The position numbers were made by a program, and so were the translations under genes. From Acinetobacter rudis (lineage in GTDB: Bacteria; Pseudomonadota; Gammaproteobacteria; Pseudomonadales; Moraxellaceae): a stretch of DNA of 64,000 nucleotides. The stretch is taken from assembly GCF_031157835.1 (NCBI RefSeq), contig NZ_JAVIDR010000020.1, positions 1 to 64,000 on the forward strand, given 5' to 3'. Every line of letters begins with the position of its first letter. The stretch's first letter is position 1. This document shows, piece after piece, positions 18,531-26,741 of the stretch. The notes beneath the pieces were generated by a model that made no database searches, was not told where the DNA came from, and saw only the letters and a program-made list of their open reading frames with translations.

Positions 18531-19505
18531 TTAGGCTGAGACTTCAAAGGATTGTTGCAGTAATAGTTGAAGCTGTTGACGTGCTTGAATAAAACCCTCA
18601 ATCCCTGAGCGAAGTAATTGAGAAGCCATTAGGTCATCAGCGAGTTGTTGTTCGAATAGTGTTTGGTTTATGGCCGCAGGATTATTTTCTAGAACAGCTA
18701 TTTGCTTAGCATCTAGTGTTGCACTCACAATGCGGTGATCTTGGTCTAGTTCGGCCAGTAGTGATGGTGCAACTGTTAGTAGGTCGCATCCAGCTAAGCC
18801 TAGAACTTGTTCAACACTTCGGAAACTTGCTCCCATGACTTCTGTTTTAATTTGATGCTGTTTATAGTAATGGTAAATTTGTTTTACTGATAATACACCA
18901 GGATCTTTATCAATTGGATAGTGATCAACTTGCTCAGCCTTCTTATACCAGTCTAAGATGCGTCCAACAAATGGGGAAATTAGAGTGACCTGGGCATCTG
19001 CGCAAGCTTTGGCTTGATGCATACCAAAAAGTAAGGTGAGATTACAGTGGATTCCTTCAGCCTCAAGTTGTTTAGCCGCTTGAATGCCTTGCCATGTTGA
19101 CGCAATTTTAATCAAAATTCGGTGTTGTTCAATGCCATATTCTTGATAGAGTGCAAGAAGCTCTTTGGCTTTAGCGACAGTCGCAGCAGTATCATAAGAT
19201 AAGGCTGCATCAACTTCAGTTGATACACGGCCTTGGATTGTTTTTAAAATTTCTACACCAAGTTTGACCGTTAAAATATCAATTGTACGTTCAATTAGAG
19301 CCGTGCCTTGATAGGCCTCACGTTGAGCTTGTTGATAGGCCTCTTCAATAAGTGCCTTATTTTCAGCTTGCTTCGCTGCTGCTGTAATGAGAGATGGATT
19401 TGTTGTTGCATCCAAAGGGCGAAATTGTTGAATTGCTTTTAAATCACCCGTATCCGCGACAATCGTGGTTAGTGCTTGTAGTTGCTTCAATGCAGATAGT
19501 GTCAT
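18531..19505 (-). CDS. tal: Transaldolase
   Basis: Transaldolase moves a dihydroxyacetone unit between sedoheptulose 7-phosphate and glyceraldehyde 3-phosphate in the pentose phosphate pathway. The 324-residue product (E. coli TalB 317) shows DATTNPSLI near residues 33-41, the Schiff-base lysine in RILIKIASTWQGIQAAK near 132-148, and NLTLLFGMHQAKACADA near 159-175, followed by SPFVGRILDWYKK. I chose the ATG at 19505; a TTG at 19520 would add five residues. The gene is alone between the LeuE-like gene and aceR. Acinetobacter often lacks parts of glycolysis, so pentose phosphate enzymes matter for biosynthesis. Confidence 0.95.
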   Translation of the reverse strand: MTLSALKQLQALTTIVADTGDLKAIQQFRPLDATTNPSLITAAAKQAENKALIEEAYQQAQREAYQGTALIERTIDILTVKLGVEILKTIQGRVSTEVDAALSYDTAATVAKAKELLALYQEYGIEQHRILIKIASTWQGIQAAKQLEAEGIHCNLTLLFGMHQAKACADAQVTLISPFVGRILDWYKKAEQVDHYPIDKDPGVLSVKQIYHYYKQHQIKTEVMGASFRSVEQVLGLAGCDLLTVAPSLLAELDQDHRIVSATLDAKQIAVLENNPAAINQTLFEQQLADDLMASQLLRSGIEGFIQARQQLQLLLQQSFEVSA

Positions 19506-19597
19506 TGTCTTGGTCTTCAATTCTTAAATATAAAAAACGTGAAAACTAGTTATAACACAAGCTTTGGCCTACTGGCGCGAATATATCGGGAAAATAA

Positions 19598-20488
19598 TTA
19601 ATTTTCTTGATGTCGTAATTTTCGAATATGTTGAATTAAAAATTGTGCAGCGATCCCTAGTTGATTTTCCCGACTCCAGACTAAATCGACGTAGTATTCA
19701 AAGCGCGAGGTAAAATCAATAAAGTCTAGAATTTTTAATTGCTCAGCAAGACGAGGATTCTCATTTAACATTTCAAGCGGTAAAATTCCCCAACCAAAAC
19801 CTTGTAGAATCATCGTACATGCGGAATGGTGGCTATCAGTGCGCCAAATGTTTTTAGAATAAACCAATTCAGGTTTGATTGAGCGATTTCGACTCGCTAC
19901 AACAATTTGTCTGCTTTGTAATACTTGTTCAAAGCTCACCTGTAGCGGCTGTGCCAACGGAAAGTTGTTGGCTGCTACGGCAACCAGCACTTCTTTTTTT
20001 AACTCTACGAATTGGTCACTACGATCAAGTTGTTCCCGTTCAAACAATATGGCCAAATGCGCAGAACGATTCATTAAGAGTTGTAATGCATCTTCTTGCG
20101 GTGCAGAGAAAATATTGATTTGGAGCAAAGGAAACTGCTGTTCCAATATAGAAATATAGTCTGTCCAGTTACTATGAGAAAGCTCAGAAACCACCACAAT
20201 ATTGAGTGCAGATTCTAAACCTGCACTTAGTGCCAGTGCTTGTTGTTTCCATTGATTCATTTCTATAAGTAATTGCTCTGTTCTTTCATATAGAACTCGT
20301 GCTTGTGCTGTAGGCACAGGTTCACGGCCTTTACGCTCAAATAAATCTAATTGTAAATCAATTTCCAAATTAGCAATGGACATGCTTACAGCTGAAGGTA
20401 CTTTACCCAATTTACGAGCTGCCGCAGAAAAAGAACCTGTTTCCATGACCGTCTTGAAAATATTGAGTTGCTCTTGATTAATATTCAT
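19598..20488 (-). CDS. aceR: LysR-family regulator AceR of the chlorhexidine efflux gene
   Basis: The 296-residue product has the LysR N-terminal winged helix (residues 1-60: NIFKTVMETGSFSAAARKLG, VPSAVSMSIANLEIDL) and a C-terminal effector domain. It closely resembles Acinetobacter baumannii AceR, which binds chlorhexidine and activates aceI, in the DNA-binding domain and in stretches such as WRTDSHHSACTMIL and YYVDLVWSRE. It is divergent from the aceI orthologue across an 85-base spacer, the arrangement expected of a LysR regulator and its target. Ligand and activation are taken from the A. baumannii protein, not shown here. Confidence 0.88.
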   Translation of the reverse strand: MNINQEQLNIFKTVMETGSFSAAARKLGKVPSAVSMSIANLEIDLQLDLFERKGREPVPTAQARVLYERTEQLLIEMNQWKQQALALSAGLESALNIVVVSELSHSNWTDYISILEQQFPLLQINIFSAPQEDALQLLMNRSAHLAILFEREQLDRSDQFVELKKEVLVAVAANNFPLAQPLQVSFEQVLQSRQIVVASRNRSIKPELVYSKNIWRTDSHHSACTMILQGFGWGILPLEMLNENPRLAEQLKILDFIDFTSRFEYYVDLVWSRENQLGIAAQFLIQHIRKLRHQEN

Positions 20489-20573
20489 CTATCAATAATA
20501 TTGAAAGTATCTAACTCGATTGATCAGAATAATACACTAAAATGAGCATTCAATTCACAATGAGTATTTAAAA
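20489..20573. promoter_or_regulatory. aceR-aceI divergent control region
   Basis: The 85 bases between the divergent aceR and aceI starts must hold both promoters and the AceR operator. It is AT-rich. I could not fix one operator by eye, though several T-N11-A arrangements typical of LysR sites are present. Confidence 0.5.
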
Positions 20574-21002
20574 ATGTTGATTTCCAAGAGACGAATAGTT
20601 CATGCATTAAGCTATGAAATTATTCTATTGGTGATCATTGCAATCGCTTTGAGTTTTATTTTTAATGTTCCATTAGATGTAACAGGCGGCTTGGGTATTG
20701 CTATGGCAGTGACCTCCGTGATCTGGAATATGATTTTCAACCATTATTTTGAAAAATTAGAACACAAACATCAGTTCAAACGTACGATTAAAGTTCGTAT
20801 CTTACATGCGATCGGGTTTGAGGGTGGTTTAATGTTGTTGACGATTCCAATGGTTGCTTATGCCATGGATATGACTATATTTCAAGCGATCTTGCTTGAT
20901 CTGTCGATGACAACGTGTATTTTGGTATACACCTTTATTTTTCAGTGGTGCTATGACACGCTGGAAGATCGTTACTTCCCACATCATTTAGATCGTGCTT
21001 AA
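20574..21002 (+). CDS. aceI: PACE-family efflux protein AceI
   Basis: AceI is a small proton-coupled exporter of chlorhexidine and, in the family, of short-chain diamines such as cadaverine and putrescine. The 142-residue product has four membrane helices in two tandem bacterial transmembrane pair domains: residues 1-70 (RRIVHALSYEIILLVIIAIAL, TSVIWNMIFNHYFEKLEH) and 71-142 (RILHAIGFEGGLMLLTIPMVAYA, VYTFIFQWCYDTLEDRYFP). Glu15, essential for proton coupling in A. baumannii AceI, is present. Its regulator aceR is divergent. It is followed by a strong terminator. Confidence 0.93.
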   Translation: MLISKRRIVHALSYEIILLVIIAIALSFIFNVPLDVTGGLGIAMAVTSVIWNMIFNHYFEKLEHKHQFKRTIKVRILHAIGFEGGLMLLTIPMVAYAMDMTIFQAILLDLSMTTCILVYTFIFQWCYDTLEDRYFPHHLDRA

Positions 21003-21010
21003 GTATAAAT

Positions 21011-21044
21011 AAAAAAACCGTAGCTATAAGCTACGGTTTTTTTT
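21011..21044. terminator. Bidirectional terminator between aceI and the thiolase
   Basis: Stem AAACCGTAGCT / AGCTACGGTTT with a 3-base loop, flanked by A7 on the left and T8 on the right, between convergent genes. Confidence 0.92.
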
Positions 21045-21055
21045 GGGCGATGAAA

Positions 21056-22558
21056 TTATTTTTCAATAATTGCAGTCACACCTTGACCACCTGCGGCACA
21101 AATCGAAATTAATGCACGACCAGTGCCTTTTTGATTAATGAGTTTTGCAGCAGTAGCTAAAATACGCCCACCTGTTGCAGCGAAAGGGTGACCTGCTGCA
21201 AGTGAAGAACCTTTTACATTGAGTTTGCTGCGATCAATTGAACCTAATGGCATATCTAGACCCAAACGGTTTTTACAGAAGTTAGGATCTTCCCATGCTT
21301 TAAGTGTAGAGAGCACTTGAGATGCAAATGCCTCATGAATTTCATAAAAATCAAAATCTTGAAGTGTAAGGCCAGCACGATTTAACATACGTGGTACAGC
21401 ATAGGCTGGTGCCATTAATAGCCCTTCTTTTTTGTTGACAAAATCAACAGCAGCTGTTTCGTAGAAACTAATATAGGCTAAAACTTCATGCCCATTGGCT
21501 TTTGCCCATTCTTCTGATGCAAGTAATACGGCTGAAGCACCATCTGTTAGTGGCGTTGAGTTACCTGCAGTCATTGTCGCTGCTTCGCCTTTACCAAAAG
21601 CAGGGCGTAATTTTGCTAACTTTTCTGCCGTTGAATCCGGACGTAAATTATTATCTTTGTCTAGGCCCATAAATGGTGTAATGAGATCATCAAAGAAGCC
21701 TTCATCATAAGCTTGAGCCATTTTTTGGTGAGATGAGGCAGCGAGCTCGTCTTGTGCTTCACGAGAAATACCCCATTCGAGTGCAGTAATTGCTTGATGC
21801 TCACCCATAGATAGCCCAGTACGTGGCTCACCATTTTTAGGGGCATCAAGTAAATCTTTGATGTTGATTTTGGTAAGTGCTTTTAAACGTGCTGCTGCAG
21901 TTTTCGCAATATTGAGTTCTAATAACGCCTTACGTAGACCATCACCAAAGGCAATAGGTGCATCGGAAGTTGTATCTACACCACCTGCAATACCTACTTC
22001 AATTTGGCCAAGTGCAATTTTATTTGCGACAAGAAAAGCGGCTTGCAAACCAGTACCACATGCTTGCTGTAAATCAAATGCTGGTGTTTCTGGAGCAAGT
22101 TGGGTGTTCAGAACACATTCACGTGTCATATTGAAATCGCGACTGTGTTTTAATACTGCGCCTGCAACCACTTCACCTAAACGTTGTCCTTGTAATTGGT
22201 AACGGTCAACTAAACCATTTAAGGTCGCTGTAAACATATCCATATTAGAGGCGTTGAAATAAGCACCATTTGAACGAGCAAATGGAATACGGTTACCACC
22301 GATGATCGCAACGCGACGAACAGTATTTTGACTCATGTTTTTTTCCTGAGAAACAGAAGATGAAGTTGATGTTTTACTTTTGGCAGCTGTACTTTGTGAA
22401 TTGCTTGCCGTAGTTTTTCGAACTGGGGAACGACGTGGTTTTGCCGGTGTAGTTGTGCTTGCTGTTTTTCTGGCTGTTGCACGTGGCTTTGATGTTTTTG
22501 ACACTGCTGCTTCACTGTTTTGATCAGCTGCAGGATTGTCCGTAGTTGATTTACTCAT
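21056..22558 (-). CDS. Acetyl-CoA C-acyltransferase (thiolase) with lysine/alanine-rich N-terminal tail
   Basis: The 500-residue product has a thiolase core beginning VRRVAIIGGNRIPFARSNG with catalytic Cys in QQACGTGLQAAF, the His in YEIHEAFASQ and the second Cys in SICAAGGQG at the C-terminus. It resembles FadI/FadA2-type thiolases that cleave or form 3-ketoacyl-CoA. About 74 residues precede the core and are rich in Lys, Ala, Ser, Thr, Pro and Arg, like histone H1-type tails. The ATG at 22558 includes the tail; an internal ATG at 22336, preceded by AGGA seven bases upstream, would give a 426-residue tail-less enzyme of normal family length. Divergent from the FabG4-type reductase and MaoC genes, which suggests one fatty-acid or ketoacyl module. 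Confidence 0.88.
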   Translation of the reverse strand: MSKSTTDNPAADQNSEAAVSKTSKPRATARKTASTTTPAKPRRSPVRKTTASNSQSTAAKSKTSTSSSVSQEKNMSQNTVRRVAIIGGNRIPFARSNGAYFNASNMDMFTATLNGLVDRYQLQGQRLGEVVAGAVLKHSRDFNMTRECVLNTQLAPETPAFDLQQACGTGLQAAFLVANKIALGQIEVGIAGGVDTTSDAPIAFGDGLRKALLELNIAKTAAARLKALTKINIKDLLDAPKNGEPRTGLSMGEHQAITALEWGISREAQDELAASSHQKMAQAYDEGFFDDLITPFMGLDKDNNLRPDSTAEKLAKLRPAFGKGEAATMTAGNSTPLTDGASAVLLASEEWAKANGHEVLAYISFYETAAVDFVNKKEGLLMAPAYAVPRMLNRAGLTLQDFDFYEIHEAFASQVLSTLKAWEDPNFCKNRLGLDMPLGSIDRSKLNVKGSSLAAGHPFAATGGRILATAAKLINQKGTGRALISICAAGGQGVTAIIEK

Positions 22559-22817
22559 TAAGCTTATTCCACAAATATGTGTGTCACGATTATGCCGCAC
22601 ATTAGCATATTTAGCAGTAGCGTGAATTGACTATAATGACATCTGACTAGGCGCTCTGGTCAAGACATCAATGGCTTAACTCAAGTATGATTTGCTCAAT
22701 ATTCATGAATCGGTTAGGGCATTTGTCTATTTCACCAGCTTGCTGAACTGCCATAAATAAACAGCTGAAATACCTGTGCCGATAGAGATAAAATTAACTT
22801 GTGAAGAGATTATAAGT
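22559..22817. promoter_or_regulatory. Divergent thiolase / FabG4 control region
   Basis: These 259 bases hold the promoters of both divergent genes. The perfect 10-base palindrome ATTCATGAAT at 22701-22710 is a candidate operator for a dimeric repressor; the regulator is unknown. Confidence 0.4.
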
Positions 22818-24209
22818 ATGAGCGATCAATACCAAGTATTTGCGAAAACACCCATTGGTAAATTTGTTATTAAAAATCTAGGATTGCCATCTCCAATCAG
22901 TCTTGATCGATTCCAAGCTGCGACACCTATTATACAAGGTGCTGTATTGTTTGGTGCAGCTGTGGCAAATGAAGTATCAAGTGCTGTTGCTCAAGTTTTA
23001 GCGAATATTCATGCCAATACATACGCAGGGAATCAACCAGAGTTACAACAAGCTGCGGCAAAAAATGGACTTAACTTAAGAGCATTAAATACAGCAGATA
23101 CGAGCTCAAAATTTAAAGCTGTTATTTTTGATGCATCAGGTATTGAAAATACTGAGCAACTTCGTAGTCTATATGACTTTTTTCATCCTATTGCGCGTCA
23201 AATCCAAAGTTCAGGTCGTGTGATTGTAATTGGTTTAAACCCAGACACTGCAAAATCAGTTCAACAGGCTATCGCACAACGTGCTTTAGAAGGTTTTGTT
23301 AAATCAGTAGGTAAAGAGTTTAAAAAAGGTATTGCAGCACAGTTACTATATGTCGATCAGGGTGCGGCTGAAAATTTAGAGTCAAGTTTACGTTTCCTTT
23401 TATCACCACGTTCAGCATATGTATCTGGTCAAGTGATACGTGTGAGTAAAGCTACAGTTGTAGATCTCGATTGGTCTAAACCATTGGCAGGTAAAACAGC
23501 TGTTGTAACTGGAGCAAGCCGAGGCATTGGTGAGGCAATAGCGCATGTACTCGCACGTGATGGTGCGCATGTTATTTGTTTAGATGTTCCTCAACAACAA
23601 GCTGATCTTGACCGAGTAGCTGAGCAAATTTCTGGTTCTACTTTAGCAATAGACATTACAGCAGCCGATGCTGGTGCCAAGATTAAAGCTGCCGCAGCTG
23701 AACTCGGTGGTTTAGATATTATTGTGCATAATGCAGGGATTACCCGAGATAAAACTCTGGCAAATATGAAGCCTGAGCTTTGGGATTTAGTGTTAAATAT
23801 TAATTTATCTGCAATTGAACGCGTAAATAGTTATTTATTAGATGAAAAAGGTTTAAATGCAAATGGTCGTATCATTTGTGTATCGTCTATTTCAGGTATT
23901 GCGGGCAATTTAGGTCAAACCAACTACGCTGTTTCAAAAGCAGGCGTTATTGGTGTAGTGAAATATACAGCACCAACATTGCAAGATGGGGTAACAATTA
24001 ATGCCGTAGCACCTGGTTTTATTGAAACTCAAATGACAGCAGCTATTCCTTTTGCGATTCGTGAAGCTGGGCGTCGTATGAATTCAATGAGTCAAGGCGG
24101 TTTACCTGTAGATGTGGCAGAGACGATCGCTTTATTTGCTGCGCCAAGCTCATCAGGTCTAAATGGTAATGTGGTTCGTGTGTGTGGACAAAGTTTATTA
24201 GGTGCCTAA
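22818..24209 (+). CDS. Two-domain 3-oxoacyl reductase, FabG4 (high-molecular-weight FabG) type
   Basis: The 463-residue product is about twice the size of ordinary FabG. Residues 1-210 form a degenerate Rossmann/flavodoxin-like domain without a usable nucleotide motif. From about 222 there is a full short-chain dehydrogenase domain: TGASRGIG at 231-238, NAG at 305-307, catalytic Ser about 357, Y370 and K374. This layout matches mycobacterial FabG4 (Rv0242c), an NADH-linked 3-oxoacyl reductase. Start ATG 22818 is chosen over an upstream in-frame codon at 22776 that adds 14 non-family residues. The MaoC gene follows and the thiolase is divergent, the same neighbourhood as FadA2-FabG4-HtdX in mycobacteria. 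The acyl substrate, CoA- or ACP-bound, is not decided by sequence. Confidence 0.9.
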   Translation: MSDQYQVFAKTPIGKFVIKNLGLPSPISLDRFQAATPIIQGAVLFGAAVANEVSSAVAQVLANIHANTYAGNQPELQQAAAKNGLNLRALNTADTSSKFKAVIFDASGIENTEQLRSLYDFFHPIARQIQSSGRVIVIGLNPDTAKSVQQAIAQRALEGFVKSVGKEFKKGIAAQLLYVDQGAAENLESSLRFLLSPRSAYVSGQVIRVSKATVVDLDWSKPLAGKTAVVTGASRGIGEAIAHVLARDGAHVICLDVPQQQADLDRVAEQISGSTLAIDITAADAGAKIKAAAAELGGLDIIVHNAGITRDKTLANMKPELWDLVLNINLSAIERVNSYLLDEKGLNANGRIICVSSISGIAGNLGQTNYAVSKAGVIGVVKYTAPTLQDGVTINAVAPGFIETQMTAAIPFAIREAGRRMNSMSQGGLPVDVAETIALFAAPSSSGLNGNVVRVCGQSLLGA

Positions 24210-24220
24210 TACGAACAAAG

Positions 24221-24248
24221 AAAAGGGATGCGAATGCATCCCTTTTTG
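24221..24248 (+). terminator. Intrinsic terminator after the FabG4-type gene
   Basis: Stem AAAGGGATGC / GCATCCCTTT with a short loop, ending in T5. It separates the reductase from the MaoC gene, so the latter may have its own promoter in the 100-base gap. Confidence 0.8.
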
Positions 24249-24313
24249 CATATATAAAGAATAAGCGCATGAGTTTATTTTGATAACTAAGGTTAGAAAT
24301 AGGATCAACTCCA

Positions 24314-25165
24314 ATGAATACACGTCATTTTAATCAGCTACCCAAGCCTTATTTGGCTTATGCTAAAGTGGTACAAGGTTTAGTTTTTAAAAAAGCAAAA
24401 AATGCACTTGTTTTACCAGAAGTTAAATATATTGTTGATTCTTTTAAAGTTGATCAGCAACATTTAAAAGCATATAACGATATTTGTGGGTTTAAACAAA
24501 ATGGTTATATTCCTGCAATTTATTTGGCTGTGTTATCGCAAAGTTTGCAAATGCAGATGATGACACAAGAAGCTTTTCCATTTGAATTGCTTGGTTTAGT
24601 CCATATTCGTAATCAAATTACACAGCATCGTAAAATTGGAAGTAATGAAAGTTTAACTTTATCCTGTCAATTTGGTGAATTAAGACCACATGAGAAAGGG
24701 TTAGAATTTGATTTTATTACTACTGTAAAAGTTGCCGATGATATTGTTGTTGAAGCAGTAACAACTTATTTGAGTCGTCAAAAAACGTCAGAAAAAGTTA
24801 AAAATAAAGTTGTTGCAGAAAAAATCGATTATCAACTTAAAGACTTGTGGACAGTACCTGAAAATACAGGTCGCCGTTACGCGATGATTTCAGGCGATTT
24901 TAACTTGATTCATATTCATGCATTAACAGCAAAAGCCTTTGGTTTTAAACAGGCAATTGCGCATGGTATGTGGACTAAAGCAAGAGCATTAGCAACTTTG
25001 AATTTGGCAGATGCTTACTATGCAGATGTTTGGTTTAAACTTCCTTTGTTTTTACCTTCTAAGGTAGAGTTCTTAACTGCAGAAGAAGGGAAATTAACTG
25101 CTTTCTTAATCCAAAATCATAAAGATCAAAAACCACATGTCAGTGGCAAGGTGTCTGCATTATAA
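24314..25165 (+). CDS. MaoC-like double hot-dog (R)-hydratase
   Basis: The 283-residue product has the MaoC dehydratase C-terminal half with the hydratase-2 motif GDFNLIHIHALTAKAFGF near residues 196-213, where the Asp and His are the catalytic pair, then AIAHGMWTKARAL. The N-terminal half is a second, degenerate hot-dog domain, so the length fits HtdX/HtdY-type proteins (about 280-290). Such enzymes hydrate trans-2-enoyl-CoA or dehydrate (R)-3-hydroxyacyl thioesters. Position after the FabG4-type reductase suggests the two act on successive intermediates. Family is clear; chain-length preference unknown. Confidence 0.88.
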   Translation: MNTRHFNQLPKPYLAYAKVVQGLVFKKAKNALVLPEVKYIVDSFKVDQQHLKAYNDICGFKQNGYIPAIYLAVLSQSLQMQMMTQEAFPFELLGLVHIRNQITQHRKIGSNESLTLSCQFGELRPHEKGLEFDFITTVKVADDIVVEAVTTYLSRQKTSEKVKNKVVAEKIDYQLKDLWTVPENTGRRYAMISGDFNLIHIHALTAKAFGFKQAIAHGMWTKARALATLNLADAYYADVWFKLPLFLPSKVEFLTAEEGKLTAFLIQNHKDQKPHVSGKVSAL

Positions 25166-25199
25166 ACATTAAATTGTAGAATAAGCTCTTGGATTAATT

Positions 25200-25273
25200 A
25201 AACCTAAATCTACGTTTTATATCTGGTTATTTTTATTCATCTCAGATTTAATAAGCTGCGGTTTAGGTTTTTT
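25200..25273 (+). terminator. Possible long terminator after the MaoC gene
   Basis: Arms AAACCTAAA (25200-25208) and TTTAGGTTT (25262-25270) pair perfectly across a 53-base loop that itself can form a small ATCTG/CAGAT stem; three T follow. A weak or unusual terminator, or a structured leader for the next gene. Confidence 0.35.
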
Positions 25274-25369
25274 AAAAGTTGACAACTTAGACTGGAACAG
25301 CGTATTTATGCTCTGCCATGGCATGATAATAATGCTATAAAAATTGAATAAAACAAAAAAGGGGTAGTC

Positions 25370-26617
25370 ATGAACGGACTAACAGAGCTTATTTTCGCTG
25401 ATACACAGCATTTTCAAGGTACAGTTGCGCCACATTTTAATGACCTTGCAAAGCAATTTAGTCGTTTGTTGCAACCTGGAGTTGAACAAGGTGGTGCAGC
25501 ACTTGCGGTTTATTTTCGTGGTGAAAAAGTCGTAGATATCTACACAGGAAAAAAAACCGATACTGAACAGTGGGCAGAAGATAGCTTATCTATTTGTTAT
25601 TCAACAGGTAAGGGAGTACTCGCAACTTTGGCGCATATTCTAGTGAGTCAAGGTTTGTTGTCGTATGATCATCCAATAGCACATTATTGGCCTGAGTTTG
25701 CTCAGCACAACAAAGCTGAGATTACTTTGGCTCATGTACTTTGTCATCAAAGTGGATTGTTCGATATTCGTAATATTATAGAAAAAGCAAGTGATATGGC
25801 AGATTGGTCTGCGATGTTACAGAGCATTGAACAAGCTACTCCTCGTTTTAAGGCTGGTACGGATACAGCATATCAGGCGCTTACTTTTGGATGGTTATTA
25901 GGTGGCGTGTTAGAAAAAGCAACAGGTCAATCTTTAGCAACCCTGATGCACAAGTATTTGGTTGAACCACTAGAGTTAGATGGTGCTTACTTTGGCGTAC
26001 CGCAGTCTGAGTTACATCGGGTAGCTAAACCTTGTCGTAAGGTAGCCAATACCAATACTACGGCAAAAGCTAAATCACCACGCAAAACAACTTTCTCAGA
26101 GCGCCTTTTAGAGTTGTCAGGACATGATCCACAAGACTTTCTTGATGCTATGGTGCCACGCGCAATGCGTGATTTTAGTTTTTTCAGTGAGCAAGGTTTA
26201 ACAGCAGTAATGCCTGCAGTGAATGGCGCATTTACTGCACGTAGCTTAGCTAAAGTTTATGCGATGTTGGCACAACAAGGGCAGTGGCAGGGCCAACAAC
26301 TGATTGACCATTTAGTTTTTCACGAGCTTAGTCAAATTCAAACCTACAAGCGAGATCGTGTGATGCCGATTCCAATGAAATGGCGTTTGGGTTACCACCG
26401 TGTAATTACTTTGGGTAAGCGTGTTAAATCAGGATTTGGTCATGTTGGGTATAATGGATCTGGAGCTTGGTGTGATCCACAGCGTAATCTTAGTTTTGCT
26501 TATGTACATAATTTCCCTGTTGCATCTATGACAGGGGACTATCGCTTATGGGGACTCACACAGGAGGCTCTGCGCTGTGCAGATGCGGTTATAACAGGGC
26601 ATAAAGGATGGTTTTAA
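25370..26617 (+). CDS. Serine hydrolase of the beta-lactamase / EstB family
   Basis: The 415-residue product has the class C beta-lactamase fold used by many esterases. The catalytic S-x-x-K is S78-T-G-K81 (CYSTGKG), the tyrosine motif is AYQALTFGW near residue 165-173, and the third element is FGHVGYNGSGAW near 360-371, in place of KTG. There is no signal peptide, so it is probably a cytoplasmic esterase or lipid-related hydrolase and not an antibiotic-degrading enzyme. It follows the FabG4-MaoC genes after 204 bases and may be part of the same lipid-related neighbourhood, but has its own spacer. Substrate unknown. Confidence 0.85.
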   Translation: MNGLTELIFADTQHFQGTVAPHFNDLAKQFSRLLQPGVEQGGAALAVYFRGEKVVDIYTGKKTDTEQWAEDSLSICYSTGKGVLATLAHILVSQGLLSYDHPIAHYWPEFAQHNKAEITLAHVLCHQSGLFDIRNIIEKASDMADWSAMLQSIEQATPRFKAGTDTAYQALTFGWLLGGVLEKATGQSLATLMHKYLVEPLELDGAYFGVPQSELHRVAKPCRKVANTNTTAKAKSPRKTTFSERLLELSGHDPQDFLDAMVPRAMRDFSFFSEQGLTAVMPAVNGAFTARSLAKVYAMLAQQGQWQGQQLIDHLVFHELSQIQTYKRDRVMPIPMKWRLGYHRVITLGKRVKSGFGHVGYNGSGAWCDPQRNLSFAYVHNFPVASMTGDYRLWGLTQEALRCADAVITGHKGWF

Positions 26618-26741
26618 AGTTAAATAGTGTGATATTTGGTCAATGCCTGTAGGATAGTCATTTGGAAGAGCACAGAGTCAGTGAAAGGATTCACAGCGTA
26701 GACAAAACACAGTATCCTTAGACCTGTCACAAGGAGCATCC

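Noticed and set aside
25370..26617. Antibiotic-resistance beta-lactamase
   Set aside because: It has the S-x-x-K motif but no signal peptide and a HVG in place of KTG; it fits the esterase branch.
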